Part shown: positions 13,011 to 27,600 of the stretch, piece after piece
Layout of the letters: every line of letters starts with the position of its first letter
Position numbering within the stretch: position 1 is the first letter of the stretch
The notes under the pieces: model-generated
Told to the model about the DNA's origin: nothing
Databases searched by the model: none
Seen by the model: only the letters and a program-made list of their open reading frames with translations
NCBI GenBank assembly: GCA_008508345.1
Contig: QNGE01000751.1
Location: 34,453 to 98,452, forward strand
Reading direction: 5' to 3'
DNA from: Paragonimus westermani
Lineage: Eukaryota > Platyhelminthes > Trematoda > Plagiorchiida > Troglotrematidae
Length of the DNA stretch: 64,000 bases
Translations under genes and position numbers: made by a program

Positions 13011-14459
13011 GCACTGCCTGCTCTGGAGTAGGTGCTGGCGGGGTCGCAAACAGCAGATAGGCGGCCGATTTATTCTGCGCGACAGTTGATGTAGTATGGT
13101 ATTTGTTTTGTAGCATATTTGCATAGTTCATATGGGCTTTGGATACTGTCAGGACGCCCAGCCCTAGACAGGACAGTAGTTAATGCCTTCAACGTTGTGG
13201 TAATACATACGAAGTGCCGATGCGGTAATTAACGCGGACAAACGGAATGTGACAGTTATGAATGTCCTGTCGAAAGTGACACCTACAAACTCTAGTGTAG
13301 AAATGATCGCCACAACAAACGCTTCGAAGTGTTTCGTCGAAACATTTGGATATTGCACACAAATGACGCTGCATAATCCATATACAGTTACTTCCAAACG
13401 AAAGAATTATAACCAAGCAGTAACAGTAAATTGTGTAATGTGTTCATCGTTCGTTTTCTTCGACTTCCCCAGACGTGGGCGAATTCAGCTGACCAGATCT
13501 TTACGCCATTTGTTGAACTCATGTGTATTTATAGATTTGCGAGCGGGCATTTGTGAAAGGTCAGCTATGCGGCACTGACCAGTTAAATTGCAATCACTCC
13601 CTACCTGTGAGCATGATGGCTAGACCCACGCGGTTGCCAGATCATCAGACGTGCAGGTGACGGTCGCCAGTGTAGACTGTTGGTGCTCTGTTGAAGGGAG
13701 TGCTCAAATTAAACTTGCGTTGTCATTTTCTATGCAACTGCGTTGGAGCCGCTACGGTATCCAGAAGCTATGATTGACAGTGATTCCAGAATGTTACAAG
13801 AAGTCGGTTTGGGAAAAGTCGGCAAAATTATGAACACCGGGGCTAATATTGCAATGTTTTGCTCTCAGTAAAAGCACAAAAGATTGACAAAAAACAAAAT
13901 GTAGGTTTTAGCTTTAAATGATAAATGTTGTAGACGTCCGAACTACTATTTAAGTCTGTGGTTTATATCACCATCGCCTGAATTATCGTTGACAATGTCT
14001 TTATTTTTTGACTGATTAAACATCACCACGATTAACGCATCATCTTTGTTTTTCAGCTTCTCAACAATTTCATAAGATTCACAGGAATTCAGCCGTTTAC
14101 ACGGCTGATTTCATTGATCATCAACAGGTTCTTACTTCACATTGAAAGCTTGCAAATCAGAGTAGGATCAGAAGGAGGAGGAGAAGGATCAGAATAGATC
14201 ACGTGAGTCACTAGATGTCCTACACAGAAGGCGAGTCACAGTCTGCTAGAGGACAGCGATATGAATGAGTGAGCGTGGCATGCGTGCTCATCAGCATCAA
14301 GTGGCTCACGCCTGCTGTTGTGTCAAATAAATAGAGGATAAATGAGTGAACGCGCATGAGAATTTCAACTACCGGCTTTCAAGAATACAAACGCGGGTTG
14401 CAGACCCTGATGACAATAGTCGCTGCAGTTGGTAACATTTCCAGTCAGGCAGCTCTCAA
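13011..14459. other. No recognisable gene
   Basis: Presumed 5' flank or untranslated leader of the RTE element, followed by unassigned sequence. A purine-rich run (GGAGGAGGAGAAGG, about 14171-14184) precedes the Penelope-like fragment. No domain was recognised in any frame. Confidence 0.4.
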
Positions 14460-15007
14460 ATGAGTTTCAGCGACCTCAAAGACAGTTCAGATTGCTCCTA
14501 CCTGCTTGACCGAATGGTTATTGTCAATGAAGTCGGAGCGGATCACACTACAAATAGGTTTTTCCGAACCCTGAAAAACGACTTCAGCAGTTGTTCACGA
14601 ATGATTCAATTTTCTGCAAATAACCGGCTTGACAGCCGGAGTGTGTGTTCCTGCGGTTCTGTACACATGGATCGCATTACTAGACGTTTATCTGAAAGAA
14701 TCCGTGAAAACTGCCTTGCTTAGCTTCACTCAGGGACAGAAAACGCATCAGTTCATCGATTCTGGCCCATTTGTTTGATTGTAATCAACACACAGAATTT
14801 CCTACCATCTATCGGGTCCCGACCACCTTGTTGCGAAAGGTCAAATGTCACATCCTATCTATAACCGAGGCGATCTCAACCAGACTACTTCAGCTGAATC
14901 TGTGTGTGTATCAACAATTTGTTCAAACCATGGGACTTTCCCGACCAAACACGGCTGCCCAACATGTAAAACAACTTATCCCCGTCTCACCATCACTGCC
15001 TGATTGA
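14460..15007 (+). pseudogene. Penelope-like element GIY-YIG endonuclease, broken
   Basis: Frame 14460-14723 carries the PLE spacer (FFRTLKNDFSSCSRMIQFSA) and then CSCGSVHMDRITRRLSERIR, matching the family pattern C.C...YIGRT.RRLS.RI.EH of PLE endonucleases. The normal YIG is altered to HMD, so the active site is lost. The segment between the spacer and CSCG appears deleted. After a frame change, 14771-15007 contains FPTIYRVPTTLLRKVKCHIL, TEAISTRL and LNLCVYQQFVQTMGLSRP, the typical PLE C-terminus. The upstream RT is missing, so this is a 5'-truncated copy. PLEs are retroelements whose RT is fused to this endonuclease. Confidence 0.75.
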
Positions 15008-18000
15008 CAATGACTAACTAGGACCGACTTTGTTTGTGGTCCTAACCACAGTGAATCATTATTAATCAGTTACCCAATCAAAATGCCTGCTCATTAACCG
15101 TTGATCAATAACAATCTACCTTGTGGCTTAATTTCGTACAACTGTGACAACCAAAGAGGAAAATTTGTCGAAAACAGTCCATTCGCTGGAAAACTGTTTT
15201 TCATGAATACTACGGGGATTTTCAATTATCTGAAACATGCCAAAGACTCCGGATTTCGTTGCCGGGTCCCCACTAACGCTGATATCGACCAATGACAGAC
15301 TGAAATCTTTAATAGTGATGTGTATCTGGACATCTGGGTTACTGTCGTATGAAGAACAGCTGTTTACTGTAACCAATCGGAGTTCTACTCTCTATTACTT
15401 GTGAAGGAATTGTGAATTAAATTACGGTTCCTAAGGCGATTCGAATTCTTTACTTCTGAATGCTGCGATATTTTTTCCAGGTTTGTCCTGTAATACACAA
15501 TGTCTCTGATCAACCGTTTCATGCTTAGATAGGAGGATTCACCTTTCTGGATAACCTATGTAAACCCGTGCAGTTCGACAGCTTTCCCTAAAAGATTCTG
15601 TCATATGATGTACTACCAGCCAATGAGTGTTTCTCTCTTGTCTTCTTGTTTGTGTAGATTCTGTTATTTTTACGAACAACTAGGCAACAACCTGAAACCT
15701 GTAAAATAAGTTATCTTGAATGCATTACAAACAAGTCCTCTGATCAGTTTTTTCCTAGAACTGTGATATACCTTATTTCAGTGTAAAATGTTCACCATAC
15801 CGAATTACCTTTGGGTTCCAACAGTGGCGGCAGTTCGAGTCTTGGTTCTGGCAAGTAAAGCGGCGGTGGTGGTAACCTGTCATGCCATCTGGTCATTGGC
15901 TGATTTTCTGATCAGACAATCGGGAGAGAAAATCAATAGTTGTTACATTCTTCTTCACCTTAAATATTCTCACCTTATCTGTTGTAGGAAATTTGCGAGA
16001 TATATCCCTTGAGCTAGGTCATCAACATGGCAAGTGATAGCTGTTTAGGTCTGTGAGCATAAAGAGCACACTGATTGTGTGAAACCGTCCTAAATGACCA
16101 AGAAACTGCACAGAAGGTGATAAGTGGACAGTGATTTCAATTTCTCATTCAGAAATGTATTCCTTCATTTGACTGTTGATTTTATATTGATTCATACTAC
16201 CACTTACAGTTCACACTCATAACCGTGGCAGGGAAATAATTATTTTATACACAAAGTTGCTTATAAACTAGTTTAAAACAGCTATATCCCCCCTAAGTAA
16301 TTTGAACTGTTTTGTACAAACTAATTTATGACAAGGTTATGAGTAGCTCACTGAGCCGACCTCGACTGATCATCTCCCGTGAATAAGTGGATGTCATTAG
16401 TCGTTTTACTGAGGCTGCCTCCACAAACGACGTGGCAACGATTTTACGAATGATTATGAAACCTCCTCGACACAATACGTCAAGACTAGCCTTCCCATTT
16501 TAGGCAGTTTGCAAAACCGGCAACAGGAAGACATGTCACGGTGTGTTACATACCGTAAAGTAACAAAAAGAGGTCACTATCACCCATTTTCTTCTTTGAT
16601 GTGGCTGACATGTAAGCGCTGTTTTTTCTAAACGTTTTTTTAACTCGGCTAGACTAATATGTATTGATTTCAATATGCACAATTGAGGGGGAATTTCTGA
16701 ATAACGTTCCACTGACCAAACTTCACGCGTGACAATTTGTAGAAATGATATGGGGCCAAAACTTTGACCAAACATTATCCGAAATGGCAAAATTAATTGC
16801 AGTTATTTTTCGAAGGTAATCACATTGCTAACATTAGAGTTGTGCTTATGCAACTACTAAATCCAGATGATTGATTTTTACTCGCAAGATATTTTCATGT
16901 TTCCAGTCAAACTCCACAAGATTTTTGTCTGTTGCAATTTGCACGCTCTTATGCGGCTCTCTTGTTGTTTACCCTGAGAGGCTAGGCTGAAATTGACGAC
17001 AATACATCAAAGGGTCATGCCCACCTGTGGTTATGGAAGGAAGTTGTGCGAAAATTGACATCATAATTACTAAGACTTTGATTGCTAACCACTTCGTCGG
17101 ATACAGCCAGTGATATAGTTCCTCGTATCGTTGCGCCATCTATAGACAAAGCTCCTAATGGTGATGGAAGCAACGTTTATCATGCACCATAGGCCACTTT
17201 TTCGTTGGTAAAGAACACTGACACAGTCATCACTGGTATTGATCGTGCTCCCGTTACCTACAACCGCTGCATTTTGTGAGTGACCGAAAGCATTTTACAA
17301 AGGGTTGACATGATGCAAGATTTGTCTTTTGATCATATGGATAATATCTCATAAAAATGTCAGTAATAACCAGCATTTTATCACACCGTGATAAAACTGC
17401 TTTCCAACGACTATTCAATGCGTATTCCAATATTCAGCTTACTTTAGTATACACGGACATTTTGGGATAAAACAGCTTCTTTCAAACAGGTTGTTGACAG
17501 CATGCTGTAGACAATTTATGATTTACATTTGCCTGAAATCACTCGTGATATCCTTCTCAATTCTGTTATCAAGATGGTCGATACATTCCTGCCAATAACC
17601 ATCCAATTCAAAACTGTGATGCCAATATTGCATACTAATTTTTTGGTAAATAATGCTGTCCATGGATTTCCAAACTCAGCAGCAAAATAAGCCTATTTCT
17701 AAAGACACATTTGCAGCAAGAGCGAGATAATGCCATGGTTATTAGATATAGTCAAAATCTACTTCAGTCTGATAACATTTCCAATTTTTGCAGTTAGATA
17801 CTTCGAATATTGACGCGAGCATTGGATCATTAACCGGTATCTTTTCTAATAATTAGGTTAGGTTCTAATTACAGAGGGTCCAGTTGTAAGAGACCACTTC
17901 CCATCAGTAGCCCTTTTAGATCGAAACCAATGGGTGTCGGTTGTGACATATCTTATGGCGATGGCACATGTAACTCCAATGACGACCACTCACTTGAAAT

Positions 18001-21000
18001 CCGTGATAACTTCATCAAGACTGCCGGTTATTCCACACATGTTTATCAACCTAGAGAATCACCATTTTGCCTAATCTACATTGAAGCTGTTTTCAATTAT
18101 ATCAGGCCAGATATTTGGGTCGGAAAATTTCTCGGGACGCAAAATGTACTTGTTCACGATAGACGAAATTTCCGTGATGCAACCACAACAGTATGAGTAA
18201 TCGCCAGTTGAGGCGATCCAGACAAACGAATACCAGGCACATGGCCGACCAGAAGTACTGTGACTGCTTACCACGTTAAACTGAGGGACGCTACGTAACG
18301 GCAGAATGTAGATGACATTTTATGACGGTCACTTCAAGCTGATGAAGTCAAGTATCAACCAGGCCGATGAGAGCTGAATGGATCCTGTAGTAATCCTGTA
18401 GTAATCGCGCCCGATTGATTTCCACAAGCAGTATCTCAACGTAGTTGGGTTTTCATACATAGTTGAAGTATATTTCATTCAGATCTTAACTGTAACACAG
18501 TTGCTTCCAGTCCTATAATTCCTTGCCCCTCGTAGTGGTCGGGCGGCCCGTTGTTCGATCAAACGTACACAGACGCTACAACAGACTGTCCATAGTCAGG
18601 TTAAACAAGCTGTTTATTGCAATACGCCCTACAGGTCATCGTGAAGGATATTCGGCTGCAGAGAACTAAGCGAAACTCACTAACTGAACATAACGGACTT
18701 TTGTTTGCTGGTTCTTGTCCGTTCAACGGGGATCTGGTGTCCAAAAGAAACAAATAATTTGAACTTTAACGTGTTGCGAGTGAGCAAGCAGTATCTGCTG
18801 ATTTCCAAATCACTGTCTAACAACAGACCACCAAATAATTTGATTAACTAAGATATGCTAAGTCTGTTGATGGGAAGCAGTTGGTATTTAGCATTCTCTT
18901 GCGGAAGTGGCACCAGTTCTTGTGATCTTTCTGATGAACATGGGAGGCTGTTTCTGTAACCTCCACTGACGAGTGGATAAGTGATCTGCAACCCAAACGA
19001 ATGACATTTGCAAGTTGTGTGAAGCCCCATTATTTATCTTCACGTTTCTGAAGTAAAATCTCGTAAAGTGTGAAAAACTGTCAAGGACGAACGCCAGTAT
19101 GGTAGCTAGAGTCGTAAACATACCAAACTCTGTCGTTCGCAGTATAACTTGTAGTGCTTCAGTCGAAAGCAATCTTACATCTACTGTTCGCAATGACCGA
19201 AGATTCTGCCTCCGTTATCATGGTATGTTTCTAGCACTGTGGATTACGTGGAAGCGAAAGAAAATATTCAACTAGATTTTATTTGTAACAGAAAAACCTC
19301 CGAAGAAGCATTCTTTGTGTTGCATGGGGTTTCGGGTTCAGAGCTAGGGAGGATCCGTAAACTGCTAACTTTCATTTTGTTGTTTTTATGGTTGCCCATT
19401 TTAGGTTGTGCATCGTCAGGCATCTGTAAGATATTATGAAAAAGTTGGACGTTGCAGAGCGGGCGGAAAGCAGAATGACATGTCAGGCGGAACAGTTACA
19501 GTGATGACTACTCTGTTCGGATGGTATGTTTTGAAAGACATTCGGAGCTTAGTTTCCATGATAACCAGCTTTCAGCACGACCTGTAAACAGTGACAGGTA
19601 CAAAGAGGCTTTCTTGTTAATTGCTTGTTAGTGGTGCGTATTGGAGATGCAAAGAAAGAGATGGTGTTGCTTACGTAAGTTATGGTTTCTTCCAACCTGT
19701 GTATAACGCCTATATTTCTGAAGCGAGATTTTTCAGGGTTCCTAATTGTGGTTGTTACGAACTGAGAGCATCTGCAATTCCCAGTTAGTGTTAAGTGAAG
19801 AGCTTTCGACTTTTCACTATCATCGTTCACTTCTCATATATCACAAACGGCAAACTGACAATTTCACGATAAACCTAGTTGACATAACCACTCTGAAATG
19901 CAAGGTCCATTCTTGTGCACACAGCTAGGGGGAATTCACATTCTACACCCGTTCCCATCCCGTGGAAATATAACAACTGAGTATGGATACTGGCAACTGA
20001 TTATTACTCATAACCCACTGAAACTAACCTTCTAAACGTGAAAACTCAATGTTATTTAGTGTTAAGTCATCTGACTGTTAGTCTTCAAGCTTTCTTCAAA
20101 GTCGGAGTTTCACACCTTAAATCAAGCCAGACAGGTTTGGTGGAACGACCTTTCGGAATAAGGAGGCTGCAACTAAATGGTATAGTGTTCCGTTTGCTCA
20201 CCTATAGTAAGGCGTGATCTCACACTGATATCATTAGTTTAGGGTTTTCTGTTTCTCACCCAGACAAAGGTTAGTCAAAACAGAGCGATGTTAACTTCTA
20301 AATTTATTCTCCTATATCACTAAGGTAAAACCGGCTTTCATGTAAGTTGCATACCGTAGTAACTGGTGCATGAATACGTTGAAATAACGGCTATCCCAAA
20401 ATATTTGTGGACATCCACAATATGAACGGTGCATGGAAATTGGCAAGCTGCAAGTTGTAGGAAGAAGGCCTATTTCAGGATCATGATGTTTGCCGTCTTC
20501 ACAATAACGAATGATGATAGCAGATTGAATATTCCTTGACTTGTTTTGTTCCTGTGTTTGACGAAGTGGCAAATGAGAACCCGGTGTTCTAACTGATGGT
20601 AATGATTTTTAAATGAATCTGCTGTCTACGTCGTTTATTCGGAAACCCAAGATATTTACCACTGTAATTAGGGTCAACAAGCAAAAATGTGCGTTGGGTT
20701 TGTTACAATCAGTCGTACAATAGATATCGTCGTTCACGTTCAATCATCCAGAAGTTAACTATGTACTGTATGCAACATAATAACCCACTGTCGAACCGCA
20801 AGTAGCAGTCTGTCAGAATGTTACTGATACTTTCCTTTGGAAGTGACCATTTCAATATTCCATCCTCAAAGAAGCACTTTTTGATACCAGACAACCACAA
20901 TTGGGGTGGAACGACGTGTGCAACGAAGGACTCGTTTGCTTGTCTACTGTAGAACGACCAGTGATAAATGATACGGTCACATTTCTGTTGTATCTACCGC

Positions 21001-24000
21001 TTCACACTTGACACGGCTTTCCATTTTACAGAATGGAGTTCTGGAGCGTGCGTTTAATAGTACACGGGGAAGTTAATTGGCTGCATATCGGCTGCAGAAA
21101 TCAGGATAAAAAAATAATCAGGGGGAGTATCAACCGTCCCTTGATTTGAAGACATTATCACTTTTCCGACATTAACAGAACATGGCGTGTTCTGCCACGA
21201 GATGCGTTGAGACATCTATGATGATCGACTATCTTCAGTCTGTCAACACTTGAATCTCTGTGAAACCGGAAGTAAAATACGCGTCAATGACCAGAACTAA
21301 ACCTAATTTGTACACCACTACAAATGATTGCATAATGAATAAGGTGGAAAAGAAGGCAGGCTGTTTAAAGTTCACTGTAATTATCACAAAAGTGCCTGGA
21401 GGCAAAATCGGCAAAAATAACGTCAACATCCTTGAACAAGAAACAAAAACTCAACTACCGATCGGTTCGGACGTTACCAGTCGGCCCATTCTATGACTAC
21501 GTGCATACAACACAGCGTATTTCATAGCGCCAAGTGCATTTTGTCGCGTATTGAGCTGCCCAATTGAGAGAAGATCAGAACAGAAGTCTGAAGGGTAATA
21601 AGTCGTTTGGAAAAGCGCTTTGGAAAGCAACACCTTTTTGTGGGGGAACAACAGTATTTAAGGCTGCTTTTCAGCGACGGGCCTCTGCATTTTGATTTAA
21701 CAGTTCCACGATCATACATCTAGCAACTCGGTTATTTGAAAATGACTAGCATTCTAAAGCAGCTGATCGCTAGTTTGACCGTAATTCTGTCAGAAGCAGC
21801 TTATGTGCGAACACTGTTTCGTTGAACCTTTTACACTCAAGTAACTGCTCTAACCCAAACTCGTTGCACGTGTATTGTACCATTTCTGCGCTCCCCAGTG
21901 GGAAGAGCCTTGGAGTTTACACTGGTGCTGACCAATCCAAGAGTAATTTTATCCACAAAGAAGCAAATTCAGTGGGCTCGATCAAGAACATTTAAACTCC
22001 TCTGAGATAAGCGGCATGTAACTAAACCGTAATCCTTCATGCGACTTGCTTTCGATGTTTCAAATTTAACCACGGGCTATCAACGCGTGTAGGCTAGACG
22101 AACCCGCAACCGTTTAGCAACAGCATCCGAAACAGACAAAAGGTCCTGTGTCTTGAGGGTGTATTCTGAAACTTAAAAAGCTAAGCAACAGAAACGAAAT
22201 ACAACACGCAAAACAGCATGATGCATATCGAGACTATCTCCTAGTAGGCCAACAAGCAAGTCTGCCGTTGATAAAAGTTAACCGTATTTAGTTAATCCAG
22301 TGCCGGACATGGAAAATCTCACTAACCATATTGCCCACAAATTGTAATTACACCTTCAGCTGTGCTTAGTTGGTGTACCACACTGAGCAAACACGTATGC
22401 ACATCCCGCCAAAATAATGCAACTCCACTGACGAACGATCCGATTGCCGTTAACTGGTGTTCCGCACGCCCATCCTTGAGGGTAGTCGTTCCGATCATAA
22501 AGGCTGTTCTCACAGGTGCGCCCAAATTAATTACCTAATATTAAGCCAGGCTTTTGAGATTGTAAGTGTTCATCCAATAGCTATTTGGGCGAACATCCAT
22601 CGCGTAGTACCCACCTAGTGTCTCAGGATCATGGCCATGAAGAGCAGAGTGAGTCATTACTTCAAAGTTCAACTACTGACTAAAATCACATTAGGTAAAA
22701 AACAAGAAATTATAAACAAGCTCAAGACTCTTGGCGAGGTCCCCATGGTAAAGGATATGTCGATTATAGGGATTTGGTTCCAATCATCCGTCGAATCAGA
22801 CCGGAACCCGAGTATTTCACAAATAAATAGTTCAAAGATAAATAATCGGTCACAACGCTTACCATGACTACATAATCAATATGTTCCAAGTGAATAAATC
22901 AGTGCATTGAATTACCACAGTTTTGATGCCTTTAAGAACTCCCACGGGTGATTAGACACAAAGAAGAAATTGGACAAAAGGGAGTTGCCACTGAAATATA
23001 CAATCGACACTCCTGGTGATTTGTTCGATTAACTAGCAGTTGACAGTAGAACTTTCTATCAATGAATCTTTTCATAGCACTGATTTCACACTAGTTATCT
23101 GGTTTTTATCACACGAACTGAAATACCAAACACAATAAGTGTTGTCGAATCTCCGTACGTTAACAGTTCTCAGGTGTAGCTACCGGGGAGCCTCAGCCAC
23201 ATATCTACGAACGGCATGTGCTGAAGCAAGGAGTTAATAATGGTTACTTCAGATTCCAGAGTTTACCAAGGTCACCTCCTTCTCTTGATGTCTTGTTATG
23301 TTCATCGAAGGCTCGTTTTTATTGACAATCTCTCCGGTACTTTCAAACAGTGACGTATTCTCGACGATCTCCAAACGGTTCACAGTGAATAATGGAGCCA
23401 AGTTTTCGGCAACAGAATAACATGATATCTGTTACTTCACTGTGACCAATAAAACAGCTAGCTCTCTGAACCTCCGACAATTTAATTCACCCGTTTCAAC
23501 TAATACGCATCCACAGCGGATCTTAAAATCGAGTACTAATTCAGCCCATGCCAGCCACAGCTGTACAGGGGTGACCTCGAAACAGCTCACACTTTCCCGG
23601 TAAGGAACTGTGGAACTGCATCCAAAACTGTCGAGTTACTGGTTCAAGCCGGAAGGAATCTATAAAAAAACAGATATTTGATGGGCAAGGCTTTAGATAA
23701 GGATCACTTTGATCAAAATGACCAAACTGTCGGATGCCGTTGGTTATTTGTTCTTTAGTGGGGGCCACTATTTTAAGCCGTATAATCTAGCCACTCGAAT
23801 CAACCGCAAATCAATATTCTCACCTAGAGTAGCCTTGACTTCCAACTTATAACTGGCAGCGGGATACTGAAAACTTCGTCGTCTGTTTCACTCAGACGGT
23901 TGAAACAATACAGAGGGAGAGGTGACTTCTCTATGGTTCCGACCGTTTACATTTACCGCTGTGAGTACTATGACATTGGTGAACACGTATTTTTGATGAG

Positions 24001-24470
24001 CTGGGGTCAAACTATGACCTGAAAAGGCTAGTGCTTTGAACTGTGAGATGTACTTATAACAAAGTTAATCAGTGATATCGGTATAACAGACGTTTAACAT
24101 AAATGTCAGCCTGGTTAGCCAGTAGAAACAAACGCATTTTCTATATTTCTACTCAAACTACACTAAAGCCTGAATTAGAGGGTGGAGTTTAAAACATGGT
24201 ATCCAAAGGGTGACAATCGGCATTGTGGAAGTGTTTGCACTAAAATCGTGCAACTACTGGCATACGAGTTTGACTAGGTAGCTAGTGACTGTACTTTAAA
24301 ACAACATATAGGTTTTTTTGATTTTGACATACATAAAGAGATACATATAGGTTCAAGTAGACGTTTATTAATCACTGCATTGTCTCCAACACCAAAAGTC
24401 TACGGTATATAAACTATTATATGTAAGGAAATTTCCTCACCCTACTCAAGTGCCCATCCTTACTACTTAT
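15008..24470. other. Long stretch without a recognisable gene
   Basis: No family was recognised on either strand over 9.4 kb. A minus-strand frame at 16536-16790 (84 codons) has protein-like composition, including SIHISLAELKKRLEKTALTC, and could be an isolated exon or repeat peptide, but it has no identifiable motif. Frames at 17930-18196 (+), 18888-19193 (-) and 23541-23768 (-) are unexceptional. No tandem repeats or LTR pairs were noticed. Confidence 0.4.
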
Positions 24471-24476
24471 TTTAAT
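24471..24476 (-). other. Candidate polyadenylation signal
   Basis: Minus-strand ATTAAA, a common variant poly(A) signal, lies 31 bases after the stop codon (24510-24508) of the candidate four-exon gene. It would give a very short 3' untranslated region. Confidence 0.35.
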
Positions 24477-24507
24477 AGCTAAAATCCAAGCTGCAAGTTG
24501 TTCACTT

Positions 24508-24671
24508 TTATCTGGATGTTCTTCCTTCCTTCTTTACAGAGCACAATTCGTTCTGGTTTCTTTGTGTAAACTCACGTCTGTTTAGCATTTGCATCAATGC
24601 CATTTGCCACATCGATGACTGTTGTTGAAACTGTTGCATCAGAAGCATTCGCATCAGAACATCTGAGTCAC
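24508..24671 (-). CDS. Candidate gene, terminal exon
   Basis: Follows a good acceptor (TTTGCCGTTTTCTACAG) and starts with two bases that complete the codon left open by exon 3 (G+GT, Gly). It encodes a Met/Gln-rich segment likely to be helical and ends at TAA. A GTGAGT at 24575-24570 is an alternative donor that would make this an internal exon (24671-24576) and extend the gene leftwards. Confidence 0.5.
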
Positions 24672-27600
24672 CTGTAGAAAACGGCAAACGAATCTCTAAC
24701 GAACAATCAATCCACAATACAAGAGAAGGGTTCCAAAGAAAACTTAATTGCATGTATTAGTTTACCAAAAGGGGTTATCAGTTTTCAAAATGTGTATATG
24801 TACAGTTTGAATCCACCTAGATTAATTTCCAACTCCATCTGGGTATCATTGCATGCAACATAACTTTGTACAATTTTGAGTTCTACTAACCTGAAGGCTT
24901 GTATTACTTACTAAGTTAAAAAAATTAGTAAATTTTTCAGTGAAACGGAAGCCTTAATCATGAACCATTCAGTTGCCTCTAATATAACCTAAAGTAACTT
25001 AAGTTTGAAGCATATGATTCAGATAACCGTCGATATCATGAGAAAAAGTTAATTTGGTAGATAGTAAATGTACGGTGACTGCATGTCTCCTCGTGGCTCG
25101 CTGGCTATTTCTCCCCGGTAACCCGCTTTGCGGAAGAGTTTCTTAACCCCGTCTGATCACTTTCAACTTTGTGATATCTTCCTAACCCAGAAACTATGCC
25201 TAGCTGGGAGGATTTATACATTTTTATGAATGGTAGGTTGACCGAACGGTGGTGTGCGACCAGAAAGACCCAAGTAAATTCAGATAAAAACAGAGTGCTT
25301 ATCAGACAAGCTAAATGTCATGATTTAACACTGAAGTAATATAAGTGTACTCTTAGCCAGAACATGATGCATGCATTACCAAACTAAAAGCCAGCTCTCG
25401 CGGAGGTTATAGTGACAAACATTGACAGCCCGTTATCAAACATGCTATGGGAAGACGTCAACAATAGTCGGGTTTCAGGAATGCCACTATGTTGATGGCT
25501 GAAGAAACTTACTATGCGTAAATAGCCACGTCTCTGATTAGATTCGCTGAGCAGTGCTTCCTCGATAATACTGCAAGGGAGATCGTAGGGCACTGTGTGT
25601 ACCGTTCACTCAGCTCGACTGCAGAAGTTCACTCGTGAACCAGTGTGATATCAAGTCCGTCGGCAGCATCAAAGAACTGACCGTTTCTCTTACAGCGTCC
25701 ATGGAACTTGTTTAATAGAACGGCTGGAATTTCAGGACAAAGACTGTTACCCTTACTGCACTGTTCCATAGAATTCAGCTGGAGTCTGTAAGCAGTGAAA
25801 GTGGTGACGTACACTTCATCGAAAGCTTTATCATCCATATACTCGTTGGTGTTGAGTGTTGTGATTCCCTTCATCCACGAACGTCACCAATACGGGGTAT
25901 GCACTGTTCTCATATCCATTGCATAACAAAGTTTTACTCCAGTGACTTCAATAGATACGAGCTTTTAGCGAGTAATGATAAACGTTCAATCAGTGATCTA
26001 TAAGAAAACCTTAATGCAGTTTCCGGGACCCTATTATCCTGATGAGCTTCCGATTGGTGTTGTGACTACTGTGAGTGCTCCTGAACTGTTGAAAACAGCT
26101 GCTTGAAGCAATGATTTTCAAACCTTCACAGATGTGTATCTCGTTTTATGGCACGTTCCCGGTCGGTTTCGACAACTGACCATCATGTCTTTCGTCGGCT
26201 TTGGGGAAGTTACATGAGCCGGGTCAGACGGGCTCGCGGAGAGCATTGGAAAAATGCGCCCTTTGTCTTTATTACCGGATATTATTGTTCGCTTCTTCTG
26301 TTCATCAAACCCAGCAGTCCTCACAACTTCAAAACTCTAATTCCATTGGCTTCGTTTGCGAAAGCACCCGTTCAGTGTTGTCACATTCCAACGAAGTGTA
26401 AAATGTACGAGTCAACATCTGATGTATAATAGCTACATCTTGCAGAGTTGGGGATGCACTCCGTCTCTAGGGCAGACAAGTGACGGATCACTGTACTTAG
26501 GTGAGTCTATTCAGAAAACCACCACATTGAGTCGTTTGCAATAAATTTTGGTCTCATTAGTGATTACTTTAATAAGGTGTATGAAGCTGATAGTGAACTA
26601 TGAAAATGGAAAGCATAGTTAACGTCGTTTTTGGACAGACGAATTAAGAAACGAGATAAGAAATACACGAGGCGGATAGGGAAGAGTAGCTACACTACAG
26701 GAGAGAAAACCACGCAGTACAAGTGCCTAATGGTGTAACGTTGCCGGCTAACCGCGGAATAACTTGCGGACACCTCTAAACACTGGGCACACACATCTGG
26801 TTTTATACACCTAAATTTTGATAGTTGCTTAACTTTGACATGAAGCACTCCTACCTCCGATTATTGAATAGCAACTAAAAACCTGACAGATTGAATCCCA
26901 TTTAGATAGACATTGCAACCACGGTCTTTTGAAATTCATAAAAAGACAGATTTTACATTCGTTAAAGCTCCCAATTAATACATTTGCCTGCCACGGCCAG
27001 AACTCTAACTCCTATTCATTTTACAGCTGTATTATTAATTATAGTTGGCAAGCCACTATTTAGGACTCTGAGTTAGATGCTCAGACAATGCATGCAATAC
27101 TTACATGCTTATACGGTCACCTTATTTGGTATAATAATTCAGTCGTGCTTATACGTGATCATTGGAGAAGTGGTCAGCCTGACCGACTCACAGCCTGAAT
27201 CGAGATTAAACCTCCTGTCGGAACAAGCACGCACGCGACTGGCAAGCTTTGACAGGGGTGGGATTTGAGTTTCCTGCTTCGCAAGTTAGCTGAAGTGGAC
27301 ATCAGGTTGCGCGAGCTACAGTCTATTGTAGGTGATGCTCAGTTCAATCCGATTCTTATTTCACTTTTTATAGACCACAAGAAGATTACGTTTTCTAGAA
27401 CTCATACAGGTTATAACTCTAAGATAATAAAAACTAGGACTTAGTAAGTCTCTAAGTACTATATTTACCAAAATGTTTGCATAACTGAGTTACCTCTAGC
27501 TTCCGGAGAGTTCGATGATTCGCGTCCTTTCTTCTTAGTCGGATTCTTCTTGGACTTCAATGAATTAGGAGATAAATCATAGACTGTACATGTGCAACAA

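Noticed and set aside
25081..25140. tRNA-like sequence
   Set aside because: Contains a GTGGCTCGCTGGC string like an A box, but no B box at the right distance.
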